A stretch of DNA of 64,000 nucleotides from Pseudomonadales bacterium (GTDB lineage Bacteria > Pseudomonadota > Gammaproteobacteria > Pseudomonadales > Halieaceae). This document shows positions 25,533 through 34,073 of the stretch, in pieces. Numbering within the stretch: position 1 is the first letter of the stretch; the number at the start of each line of letters is the position of its first letter. Made by a program: the position numbers and the translations under genes. The stretch is taken from the NCBI GenBank assembly GCA_024234675.1, contig JACKNU010000006.1:1-64000 (forward strand), written 5' to 3'. Under the pieces are notes generated by a model. The model saw only the letters and a program-made list of their open reading frames with translations, did not search any database and had not been told where the DNA came from.

Positions 25533-26165
25533 ATGACTTTACTTCCCGAGGTAGAACTGAGCACCGATGAACAGAAAGCCAGCTATGGCTTTGGCCTGCA
25601 GTTTGGCGAGCAACTGCGCCGCAACAGCTTCGAGGGGCTGGACCTGGAGGCGGCGCTGGCCGGCATCCGGCACTGGTACGAGCACCAGCAGGCGACCATC
25701 GACGAGGGCCAGATCAATGCCGCCTACCAGGTGATCCAGAAAAAGCGGCAGGACCAGGAGGCCGAACTGGCCGGCAAGCGGGAACAGCTGGCGACTATCT
25801 TCCTGGAAGCCAACGCCGCCCGCGAGGGCGTGTCGGTCACCGACAGCGGCCTGCAGTACGAGGTCCTGGAAGCCGGCAGCGGCGCCAGCCCCGGACCCCG
25901 CTCCACCGTGGTTACCCACTACCACGGCACCCTGGTGGACGGCACCGTCTTCGACAGCTCGGTGGAGCGTGGCGAGCCGGCCGAGTTCGGCGTGCACGAG
26001 GTCATCCCGGGCTGGACCGAGGCCCTGCAGATGATGTCCGTGGGCGACAAGTGGCGCATCGCCTGCCCGCCCCGGCTGGCCTATGGAGAGCAGGGCGCCG
26101 GCAACGCCATACCGCCCAACACGGCGCTGGTGTTCGAGATCCACCTCATTGCCGTCAAGGACTGA
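25533..26165 (+). CDS. FKBP-type peptidyl-prolyl isomerase (FklB/Mip-like)
   Basis: The 210-residue protein has the helical dimerisation part of the Mip/FklB group (SYGFGLQFGEQLRRNSFEGLDLE) and a C-terminal FKBP domain (DSGLQYEVLEAGSGASP, VTHYHGTLVDGTVFDSS, VIPGWTEALQMMSVGDKWRI, LAYGEQGAGNAIPPNTALVF). No signal peptide is visible, so it is likely cytoplasmic, like FklB. It should catalyse proline cis-trans isomerisation during folding. The ATG lies 14 nt after an AACCAGC without a strong ribosome site. Confidence 0.93.
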   Translation: MTLLPEVELSTDEQKASYGFGLQFGEQLRRNSFEGLDLEAALAGIRHWYEHQQATIDEGQINAAYQVIQKKRQDQEAELAGKREQLATIFLEANAAREGVSVTDSGLQYEVLEAGSGASPGPRSTVVTHYHGTLVDGTVFDSSVERGEPAEFGVHEVIPGWTEALQMMSVGDKWRIACPPRLAYGEQGAGNAIPPNTALVFEIHLIAVKD

Positions 26166-26273
26166 ACAGCCAAAAAAATCGCGCTGATGGCCCGTCAGCG
26201 CTTACATTGCAGCGCGCCATTCATTACACTGTGGAGCCATCTCCAGTTCCTCTTCCACGGTGGGTTCGCAAGC

Positions 26274-27074
26274 ATGAAACGCGTTGTTTTCAATCAGAAA
26301 GGCGGGGTCGGCAAGACCAGCATCACCTGTAACCTGGCGGCCATCGGTGCGGCCATGGGCTATCGCACCCTGGTCATCGACCTGGACGTGCAGGGCAATA
26401 CCACCCACTACCTGGTGGGCGAAATCGACGCCGAGGCCTTCCCGGCCGAGGCCCAGGGCGTGGCGGGCCTGTTCAAGCAGACGGTGGGTTCGCGCCGGAT
26501 GAGTAACAACCCCGACTCCTTCGTCTGGGAAACCCCCTACGAGAACCTGTTCCTGATGCCCTCCAGCCCGGTCCTGTCGGTGCTGGAAAAGGAGCTGGAG
26601 AGCCGCTACAAGATCTACAAGCTGCGCGACGCCCTCAACAAGCTGGAAGACGAGTACGACCGGATCTACATCGACACCCCGCCCAACTTCAACTTCTTCT
26701 CCAAGTCGGCCCTGATCGCCGCGGACTCGGTGCTGGTACCCTTCGACTGCGACAGTTTCGCCCGCCAGAGCCTGTACTCGCTGATGGACAATCTCGCCGA
26801 ACTGCAGGAAGACCACAACCCGGACCTGGTGGTGGAGGGCATCGTCATCAACCAGTTCAACTCCCAGGCGCGCCTGCCCGGGGAACTGGTGGCGGAGTTG
26901 CAGGAAGAGGGCTACCCGGTGTTCAAGACCTACCTGAGTACCTCGGTGAAAATGAAAGAGTCCCACCGCGACCACCGGCCGCTGATCGACATGGCCCCCA
27001 GCCACAAGCTCACCGCCCAGTTCCTGGACCTGCACGCCGAGCTGGAGAAGACCAAGGCCAAAGCGGCGGCGTAA
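26274..27074 (+). CDS. Orphan ParA-family ATPase
   Basis: The start at 26274 gives 266 residues opening with the deviant Walker A KGGVGKTSITCNLA, the hallmark of ParA/MinD ATPases. VIDLDVQGNTTHYLVG (Walker A'), YIDTPPNFNF (Walker B) and the later VLVPFDCDSFARQSL follow. No parB gene or parS-like site is seen beside it, and it is far from any origin-like region in the window. Orphan ParA-like proteins position chemoreceptors, storage granules or other cargo; the cargo is unknown here. A REP-like repeat follows 10 bp after the stop. Confidence 0.92.
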   Translation: MKRVVFNQKGGVGKTSITCNLAAIGAAMGYRTLVIDLDVQGNTTHYLVGEIDAEAFPAEAQGVAGLFKQTVGSRRMSNNPDSFVWETPYENLFLMPSSPVLSVLEKELESRYKIYKLRDALNKLEDEYDRIYIDTPPNFNFFSKSALIAADSVLVPFDCDSFARQSLYSLMDNLAELQEDHNPDLVVEGIVINQFNSQARLPGELVAELQEEGYPVFKTYLSTSVKMKESHRDHRPLIDMAPSHKLTAQFLDLHAELEKTKAKAAA

Positions 27075-27084
27075 GCTCCGGCAT

Positions 27085-27106
27085 GTAGGGTCGAATTCAT
27101 TCGACC
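27085..27106. repeat. REP-like palindrome after the ParA gene
   Basis: A single right-facing consensus copy 10 bp past the parA-like stop. Confidence 0.9.
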
Positions 27107-27419
27107 TTTGACCCGGACGTCCCATCAGTCCCGTCCGCGCCGCGTATTCCGTAAGGATCTTGTCCCTTCGTCGGCAGGGGCCCGGGTATATCCCGGCTCC
27201 ATGGCCGCGGCCCTCCGGGCTGCCCTCAGTCGGTTGGGAGCCCTGGAAAGCGGTCTCCCGCCACTCCTTCGGCGCTGGCCTTTTATATTCCGCCGGGACA
27301 CACCCGACCCCCTGCCTCACACCGAGCTAAAACCCGTAACTTAGCTCGATCGGAGGGCGCGACCGGGGAGAGGCCCTTTCGCGGGGCCTCTCCCGGTTGT
27401 GCCCGGTCCAGCGAGGGCA
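27107..27419. other. Intergenic stretch without a gene
   Basis: I see no gene here. It holds a small inverted repeat (27323-27330 with 27341-27348, CGAGCTAA/TTAGCTCG) and a strong hairpin at 27362-27397. An open frame of 78 codons (27108-27344) has shadow-like composition and no ribosome site. It may be the remnant of a lost gene or element. Confidence 0.5.
27362..27397. terminator. Strong hairpin, possible bidirectional terminator
   Basis: Arms of at least 11 bp (GGGAGAGGCCC and its complement) enclose a short TTTCGC loop. It lies between the converging ParA and NMO genes. No T-tract follows on either strand, so it is at best a weak intrinsic terminator. Confidence 0.5.
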
Positions 27420-28547
27420 TCACACCTCCGGCAGCATGCTCCCCGCCTTGCCCACCGCCTCCACGTACTCCTCCAGCAGCCGGTAGATCACCTGGCGGCA
27501 GGACTGCACCTCGTTGAGCTGGCCGATCACCTGGCCGCAGGGATTGAAGGCCACCTTCTGGCAGTCGCCCACCCCCGCGTAGGTGGCCGTGCGGCGCATG
27601 CCGTCCGAGGTGACCATGCCCTGCAGGGGCATGCCCAGGGGATCCGGGGTGTCGGGCCGGTCCCAGGCTTCGGTCCAGTCGCTTTTCAGCATCCGGCAGG
27701 TCTTGCCCGTCCAGGAGCGGGAAATCACCGTGTCCTCGCTGGTGGCCTTCAACAGGGTGGCTTTCTGGGCCGGCTGGGTGTGAGCCTCTTCCACCGTCAA
27801 CCACAGGGAGCCGGTCCAGACGCCGGCCGCGCCCATAGCCAGGGCCGCCGCGATCTGGCGGCCATTGCCGATCCCTCCCGCCGCCAGCATCGGCAGGTCG
27901 CCAATGGCGTCCACGATCTGCGGCCACAGTACGATGGAGCCCACGCTGCCGGTGTGGCCGCCGCCCTCGCCGCCCTGGGCGACCACGAAATCCAGCCCGG
28001 CCTCCTTGTGGGCCACGGCCTGCTTCACCTTGCCGCACAGGGCGCCGATCAGGCGGCCCGAGTCCTGCACCATCTTGATCTTGTCCGCCGGGGGCGTGCC
28101 CAGGGCGTTGGCGATCAGGACGCACTGGGGCCGGGTCAGGGCCTCCTCCAGCAGGGGGGTGGCAGTGGCGTCGGTCCAGCCCATCAGGCCCATGCTGGTG
28201 CTGCCGTCGGGCCAGGGGGGCACGCCGGCATCCGCCAGCAGTTTCTGGGCGAAGTCGATGTGCTCCTGGGGCACCATTTTCCACAGCTGGGCCTCCATCT
28301 CCTCGGCGCTCAGGTCGCCCATGCCCTCGTATTTCTGGGGGATCACGATGTCCACCCCATAGGGCTTGTCACCGATATGGGCGTCGATCCAGTCCAGCTC
28401 CTCCTTGAGCTGCTCCGGGGAAAAGCCCACCGCTCCCAGCACGCCGATGCCGCCGGCCTTGCTGACCGCGACCACCACGTCGCGACAGTGGGTGAAGGCA
28501 AAAATGGGATAATCGATGCCGAGTCTGGCGCACAGCGGGTTGGGCAT
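27420..28547 (-). CDS. Nitronate monooxygenase family flavoenzyme
   Basis: The start at 28547 (MPNPLCARLGIDYPIF) gives 375 residues. FMN-binding TIM-barrel features are seen: FAFTHCRDVVVAVSKAGGIGVLG, GLDFVVAQGGEGGGHTG and LPMLAAGGIGNGRQIAAALAMGAAGVWTGS. The enzyme family oxidises alkyl nitronates such as propionate-3-nitronate, though many members act on other substrates. The family is firm, the substrate open. It is divergent from the cysH-like gene. Confidence 0.9.
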   Translation of the reverse strand: MPNPLCARLGIDYPIFAFTHCRDVVVAVSKAGGIGVLGAVGFSPEQLKEELDWIDAHIGDKPYGVDIVIPQKYEGMGDLSAEEMEAQLWKMVPQEHIDFAQKLLADAGVPPWPDGSTSMGLMGWTDATATPLLEEALTRPQCVLIANALGTPPADKIKMVQDSGRLIGALCGKVKQAVAHKEAGLDFVVAQGGEGGGHTGSVGSIVLWPQIVDAIGDLPMLAAGGIGNGRQIAAALAMGAAGVWTGSLWLTVEEAHTQPAQKATLLKATSEDTVISRSWTGKTCRMLKSDWTEAWDRPDTPDPLGMPLQGMVTSDGMRRTATYAGVGDCQKVAFNPCGQVIGQLNEVQSCRQVIYRLLEEYVEAVGKAGSMLPEV

Positions 28548-28776
28548 GGCGGGGCTCCTTGGGTTGTTTTGACCAGGGCACAGTATTTGTCCTGGCCCGG
28601 TGCGGGGCAAGCGCGGCGGGATGCCTGGCTAAACTGGGGGCTATGAATCCGCGCCGGCCGGCACCCTGCGGCGGTGGGGGCGTAGCATATACTTATAAAG
28701 CATAGTTATTTGTATGGCGCTTTCCAGTTCTATAAAGTTCGCTCCCTGATAACCAAAACCATGGTAAAGAGCAGCC
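28548..28776. promoter_or_regulatory. Divergent promoter region between NMO and cysH-like genes
   Basis: A 70-bp A+T-rich stretch (28684-28755) stands out in the G+C-rich surroundings and contains repeated ATAAAG motifs (TTATAAAGCATAG, CTATAAAGTT). This resembles the A+T-rich activator sites (CysB type) in front of sulfur assimilation genes, but the match is only qualitative. Confidence 0.4.
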
Positions 28777-29403
28777 TTGGACCTGGACCTTGACAGTGTG
28801 AACGCCCGCCTGCGCGACGCCAGCCCGCAGCAGGTGGTGCGCTGGGCGCTGGACCTGCAGCGGCCGACCATCGCCACCACCAGCATGGGTCGCAACGCCG
28901 CCGCGATGCTGCACCTGGTCAGCGAGATTGACAGCAAGCTGCCTACCATCTGGGTGGACACCGGCTATAACCTGCGCGACACCTATATCGTTGCCGAGCG
29001 CCTGATTCGCGACCTGCAACTGAATATCCACGTCTACGCCCCGCAGATGACCAGCGAGCGCCGCAACGCCATCATGGGGGGCATCCCCACGGTGGACGAG
29101 GAGGAGCGCCACCGGGAGTTCACCCGCCAGGTGAAACTGGAGCCCTTCGACCGGGCGCTGGCGGATTTCGGCCCCGAGGTGTGGCTCACCGGTATCCGCC
29201 GCGAGGAAACCGAGCACCGCAAGACCCTCGATATCGTCTCCCTCGACGCCCGCGGGATCATCAAGGTGGCGCCCCTGTTCTACTGGTCCGAAGAGCAGGT
29301 AGAAGACTACATGGAGCAGCATCAGCTGCCCAGTTGCAGGCACTACTTCGACCCCACCAAGGTCCAGGATGGCCGCGAGTGCGGCCTGCACACGGCGGCC
29401 TGA
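28777..29403 (+). CDS. cysH: Phosphoadenylyl-sulfate reductase family protein
   Basis: The likely start is TTG at 28777 (208 residues); an ATG at 28761 is in another frame. Features of the family: TIATTSMGRNAAAMLHLV (nucleotide-binding loop), LPTIWVDTGYNL, EVWLTGIRREETEHRKTLDI, and the C-terminal redox motif ECGLH. The paired cysteine motifs of the iron-sulfur APS reductases are absent, so a thioredoxin-dependent PAPS reductase is more likely. The C-terminal region before ECGLH is short compared with the enterobacterial enzyme. It should deliver sulfite for cysteine synthesis. Confidence 0.85.
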   Translation: MDLDLDSVNARLRDASPQQVVRWALDLQRPTIATTSMGRNAAAMLHLVSEIDSKLPTIWVDTGYNLRDTYIVAERLIRDLQLNIHVYAPQMTSERRNAIMGGIPTVDEEERHREFTRQVKLEPFDRALADFGPEVWLTGIRREETEHRKTLDIVSLDARGIIKVAPLFYWSEEQVEDYMEQHQLPSCRHYFDPTKVQDGRECGLHTAA

Positions 29404-29424
29404 GGGTGGGCCGGCCGGGTGCCC

Positions 29425-29556
29425 TCAACCCATGGCCATGCCCACGGCGATAGCCAGCAGGGCGGTGGCGACCGCAAAGCAGCCGATCACGATGGCCAGT
29501 TGGCGCAGGGCGCGTTTGTCCGCGGCGGTATCTTCCGGTGAGAGATGCTGGGTCAT
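29425..29556 (-). CDS. Small single-pass membrane protein (43 aa)
   Basis: An ATG at 29556 has an excellent ribosome site (GAGGAGGATTCC just upstream). The product MTQHLSPEDTAADKRALRQ begins polar, then has one hydrophobic helix (LAIVIGCFAVATALLAIAVG). This size and layout fit small inner-membrane proteins. I cannot name the family. It is convergent with cysH and divergent from the TPR lipoprotein gene. Confidence 0.75.
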   Translation of the reverse strand: MTQHLSPEDTAADKRALRQLAIVIGCFAVATALLAIAVGMAMG

Positions 29557-29701
29557 GGAATCCTCCTCATTATTGGGCTTTCGGACACAGGCTCCAGATC
29601 TGCATTCATAGCAGCCTGGCGCCCGGCCGCCATGACCCAGATCAAACTGCTGCACAACCCTGCCCGCAGGCGGGTTATACTGTCTCCCGAAGAGGTGGCT
29701 T

Positions 29702-30919
29702 ATGACATCTTCGCGCGAGGCAGTGGCAGGGTGCCGGCGGCGGTCCCGGGGGGGCGGTGGCCAGGGGCGACTGTTGCTGCCGCTCCTGCTGCTGGCCCTC
29801 TGCGCCTGCGCCAGCCAACCCGCCGAGCGCATCCAGCTGGCCAGCCTGCCTCCCCTGCAACTGGCGGACCGCCAGCTCAGCCTCGCCGATGTGCCCGCGC
29901 GGGCCGTCACCCCCGACCTGCTGGCGACCAACGACGCCATGCGGGCTTTCGTGCAGCGCTACACCGCCGGCATCACCAATTCCCGCCAGCGCCTGATGTC
30001 ACTGCACCGGGCGGTGCAGGGGGCGGGTACCCTGGGCATCCGTTACGACCCCTTTGCCGAGGGCACGGCACAGCAGGTGTTTACCCGCGGCACGGCCAAT
30101 TGCCTGTCCTATGCCAACCTGTTCGTGGCCCTGGCGCGGGAGGCGGGCCTGGATGCCCGCTACCAGTGGCTGGAAGTGCGTCCCCAGTGGAGTCGGGTGG
30201 GGGACCGGGTGCAGGTCGGCCTGCACGTCAACGTGGTGGTGGACCTGCGCGGCGGCAGTCGTTACATGGTCGATATCGATCCCCTGCCGGCGCGGGAGAT
30301 CGCCGGTACCCGGGAGGTCAGCGACACCGACGCGGCGGCCCTGTACCACAACAACATCGCCATGGCCGCCCTGGCCGGGGACGACCCGGAGACCGCCTGG
30401 CTGCACGCGGTGCGGGCGCTGCAATTGAGCGCGGATATGTCCCACCTGTGGGTCAACCTCGGGGCGATCTATCGCCAGGCGGGCCAGTACCAGGCGGCGG
30501 AGGACAGCTACCTGCAGGCGCTGGCGCTGGACGACTGGCAGTTCTCCGCCATGTCCAACCTGGCAGTGCTGTACGAACTGCAGGGCAGGGAGGCCGAGCG
30601 GGCCCTCTGGCTGGAGCGGGTGGAGGGCTATCGCCGCAACAATCCCTATTATTTCGCCGACCTGGGGGACGAGGCCGCGGCGGCCGGGGACTGGCAGGCC
30701 GCCCTGGGCCACTACCAGCGGGCCATCGAGTTGCACCCGGATGACAGCGGGCTGTTGTTTGCCCGCAGCATGATCTACTACCAGCTGGATGACCTGCCGG
30801 CGGCCGCGGCAGACCTCAAGCGGGCGATCGAATTCGCCACCATGCGCTCGGATATCGACAGCTACCAGCAGCAGCTGGAAGCCCTGCGGCGCGCCGGCCT
30901 GGCGGCTACCGGGGATTAG
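29702..30919 (+). CDS. Transglutaminase-like and TPR lipoprotein
   Basis: An ATG at 29702 follows GAGGTGG. The 405-residue product has a lipoprotein signal (LLLALCACAS), a papain/transglutaminase-like part with the catalytic-type Cys in GTANCLSYANLFVALAREAG and a His/Asp region (GLHVNVVVDLRGG…VDIDPL), and then TPR units (SHLWVNLGAIYRQAGQYQAAE, SAMSNLAVLYELQGREAERA, GDWQAALGHYQRAIELHPDD). It is probably a membrane-anchored periplasmic enzyme or scaffold. Substrate unknown. It overlaps the convergent PPOX gene by 14 bp. Confidence 0.85.
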   Translation: MTSSREAVAGCRRRSRGGGGQGRLLLPLLLLALCACASQPAERIQLASLPPLQLADRQLSLADVPARAVTPDLLATNDAMRAFVQRYTAGITNSRQRLMSLHRAVQGAGTLGIRYDPFAEGTAQQVFTRGTANCLSYANLFVALAREAGLDARYQWLEVRPQWSRVGDRVQVGLHVNVVVDLRGGSRYMVDIDPLPAREIAGTREVSDTDAAALYHNNIAMAALAGDDPETAWLHAVRALQLSADMSHLWVNLGAIYRQAGQYQAAEDSYLQALALDDWQFSAMSNLAVLYELQGREAERALWLERVEGYRRNNPYYFADLGDEAAAAGDWQAALGHYQRAIELHPDDSGLLFARSMIYYQLDDLPAAAADLKRAIEFATMRSDIDSYQQQLEALRRAGLAATGD

Positions 30920-31301
30920 GTCGCTGCACCCGTATATAGCGCCGGCGCTGCATCCTGCCGGTGAGTTTGGCGAAGCAGTCGCCTATCGCCATCTGCCAGC
31001 CGTACTTGCGGCGCAGGGCCCGCAGCGCCTGGTCCTCCTCGGCGGCCGTGTCCAGCAGGTAGGCCTCGGTGTCCAGCCACTCGCCGGTGAGGGTGCCGGT
31101 CACCGTGCAGGCGGCGACGCGCGCCGCGCTGAAGTTGCGCAGGCGCTTCACCTTGCCGGCATCGCCTGCGGAGAACAGGTAATAGCTGTCGCCATCGGGC
31201 GCGAACCATACCGGGGTGGCGACGAACTGGCCGCTCTTTTTGCGGGTGGCGAAGCTGATATAGTTGCCGCCCTCCAGAAATTCGATCTCGTCCTGCTGCA
31301 T
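30906..31301 (-). CDS. PPOX-class FMN/F420-binding oxidoreductase family protein
   Basis: The 131-residue protein shows the split-barrel flavin fold: EFLEGGNYISFATRKKSG, VATPVWFAPDGDSYYLFS, GKVKRLRNFSAARVAACTV and TGEWLDTEAYLLD. The spacing fits the small PPOX-class proteins often labelled F420-dependent; in a gammaproteobacterium FMN or another cofactor is more likely. The substrate is unknown. Confidence 0.8.
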   Translation of the reverse strand: MQQDEIEFLEGGNYISFATRKKSGQFVATPVWFAPDGDSYYLFSAGDAGKVKRLRNFSAARVAACTVTGTLTGEWLDTEAYLLDTAAEEDQALRALRRKYGWQMAIGDCFAKLTGRMQRRRYIRVQRPNPR

Positions 31302-31426
31302 GGGTCGCCCTGTGCCTGTCGCGTTGCGTTCACGCCATTAAATCTGCAAATACCCCCGGCCACAATACCCCCGCCCCGAGTCGTTGGTGTAGAATCCGGC
31401 ACTTCATAATACGAGGAGCAAACCCC

Positions 31427-31981
31427 ATGGCAGAGAGCATTCGCCGCCAACTGGCGCTGGTACTGATGGCGTCGCTGCTGGCCCTGGCAGCCCCCTTCAG
31501 CGTCGCCGACACCAAGGAAGCCATCGAGGCGGGCGCCAGCCAGGCCCTGGCGAGATTGCGGGCGCACTCCCCTGCGGCTGGCGAGCTGGTGGACCAGGCC
31601 TACGCCGTGCTGGTGTTCCCGGATGTGGTGAAAATGGGCTTCGGGGTGGGTGGTGAGTACGGCGAGGGCGCCCTGCAGATAGGCGGCGTGACCCAGGCCT
31701 ATTACGTCATCGCCGGGGTGTCCTTCGGCCTGGAGGCGGGCGCCGAGTACAAGTCCGAGGTGATCCTGTTCATGACCGAGGAGGCCCTGCGCGACTTCCG
31801 CAACAGCAGCGGCTGGCAGGTCGGCGTGGACGGCGCGGTGGTGCTGGCGAAGGAGGGCGCCGAGGGCGCCATCGATACGCTCAACAGCCGCGAGCCGGTA
31901 CTGGGCTTTATCTTTTCCAACCGCGGGCTGATCTTCAACCTCTCCCTGGACGGCGCCAAGATCACCCGCATCGCCAGGTAG
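31427..31981 (+). CDS. SYLF (Ysc84-like) lipid-binding domain protein
   Basis: The ATG at 31427 follows ACGAGGAGC. A Sec signal (LLALAAPFSVAD) precedes a SYLF domain recognisable by AYAVLVFPDVVKMGFGVGGEYG and VILFMTEEALRDFRNSSGWQVG, ending with FIFSNRGLIFNLSLDGAKIT. In bacteria such proteins are periplasmic or outer-membrane-associated and bind lipids; their role is unclear. It ends 10 bp before asnS and is likely co-transcribed with it. Confidence 0.9.
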   Translation: MAESIRRQLALVLMASLLALAAPFSVADTKEAIEAGASQALARLRAHSPAAGELVDQAYAVLVFPDVVKMGFGVGGEYGEGALQIGGVTQAYYVIAGVSFGLEAGAEYKSEVILFMTEEALRDFRNSSGWQVGVDGAVVLAKEGAEGAIDTLNSREPVLGFIFSNRGLIFNLSLDGAKITRIAR

Positions 31982-31991
31982 GGGCAGCGGC

Positions 31992-33389
<1,398 letters not shown>

Positions 33390-33533
33390 CCCAGGCTGCC
33401 CCATGTGGGTGAATTGGTCATTATTTGACCGGATAATGTGAAATATTGACTGAATTAGTCGCAGGCGTGGCGGTGCTTTGCGCCATACTCAACGGGAGGC
33501 GGCGATTTTGCCGGGCCCGGAGGGAGGCGGACA

Positions 33534-33863
33534 ATGCGCGCAGGCGACACCCGTGGTGCCACCGCCAGTGAAATGGCGATAGTCGACACCTTCACGCGGC
33601 TGATATTCGGTGAGGAAGACCTTTTCGACGCCGCCGAGTTGCGGATCGTCGAGGCCCTGCGCCTGGTGGATGCCGATATGGCCGGGGACAGTCTCCGGGA
33701 GATGGGCTGCTACCTGCGGGCGCTGGGGGTGGCCGAGATGATCCAGCTGGTGGGCCGGGTGCAGGCCTGCCTGGCGGACAATCCCCCGCCGCGCGCCGCC
33801 CCGCCCCCTGTAGGGTCGCATGCATTGGACCGGGGACGCAGCGATCGCACCCTGGCCGAATAA
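33534..33863 (+). CDS. Small helical protein whose C terminus is translated REP-like repeat
   Basis: Codons 1-80 read like a real cytoplasmic helical protein (EMAIVDTFTRLIFGEEDLFD, RIVEALRLVDADMAG, GDSLREMGCYLRALGVAEMI). The last 20-odd codons (VGSHALDR…TLAE) fall in two REP-like copies (33810-33831, degenerate, and 33854-33875), and the TAA stop is part of the second copy. An earlier, ancestral stop has probably been lost when the repeats arrived. GGAGG lies about 11 nt before the ATG. I do not recognise a family. Confidence 0.65.
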   Translation: MRAGDTRGATASEMAIVDTFTRLIFGEEDLFDAAELRIVEALRLVDADMAGDSLREMGCYLRALGVAEMIQLVGRVQACLADNPPPRAAPPPVGSHALDRGRSDRTLAE

Positions 33864-34073
33864 ATTCAGCCCCACGAGCAGAGGTGTCGCAGGGTCGAAT
33901 GCATTCGACCAATTAATCGGCGGGCGCAACCGGAACACCTGGGCCGAATAAATTCGGCCCTACACGGCCCCCCCGTGATGTAGGGTCGAATTCATTCGAC
34001 CGGCTACACGGCCCCCCCGTGATGTAGGGTCGAATTCATTCGACCGGCGATGGCGGATTGAAATCCGCCCTAC
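33810..34073. repeat. REP-like cluster with 44-bp tandem duplication
   Basis: Copies at 33810-33831 (degenerate), 33854-33875, 33889-33910, 33942-33963, 33980-34001, 34024-34045 and 34052-34073 (variant GGCGGATTGAAATCCGCC). The unit 33961-34004 is repeated exactly at 34005-34048. The last copy gives the UAG stop of the RNase gene on the minus strand. Confidence 0.92.

Noticed and set aside
27108..27344. 78-codon plus-strand frame in the gap after the ParA gene
   Set aside because: No ribosome site, no protein-like pattern.
29702..30919. Transglutaminase-like lipoprotein as the missing lasso B2 protease
   Set aside because: It is 27 kb away, lipid-anchored outside the cytoplasm and fused to TPR units, unlike B2 proteins.
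33421..33440. Hairpin GGTCA-TTATT-TGACC after asnS as a terminator
   Set aside because: Stem of only five pairs and no T-tract.
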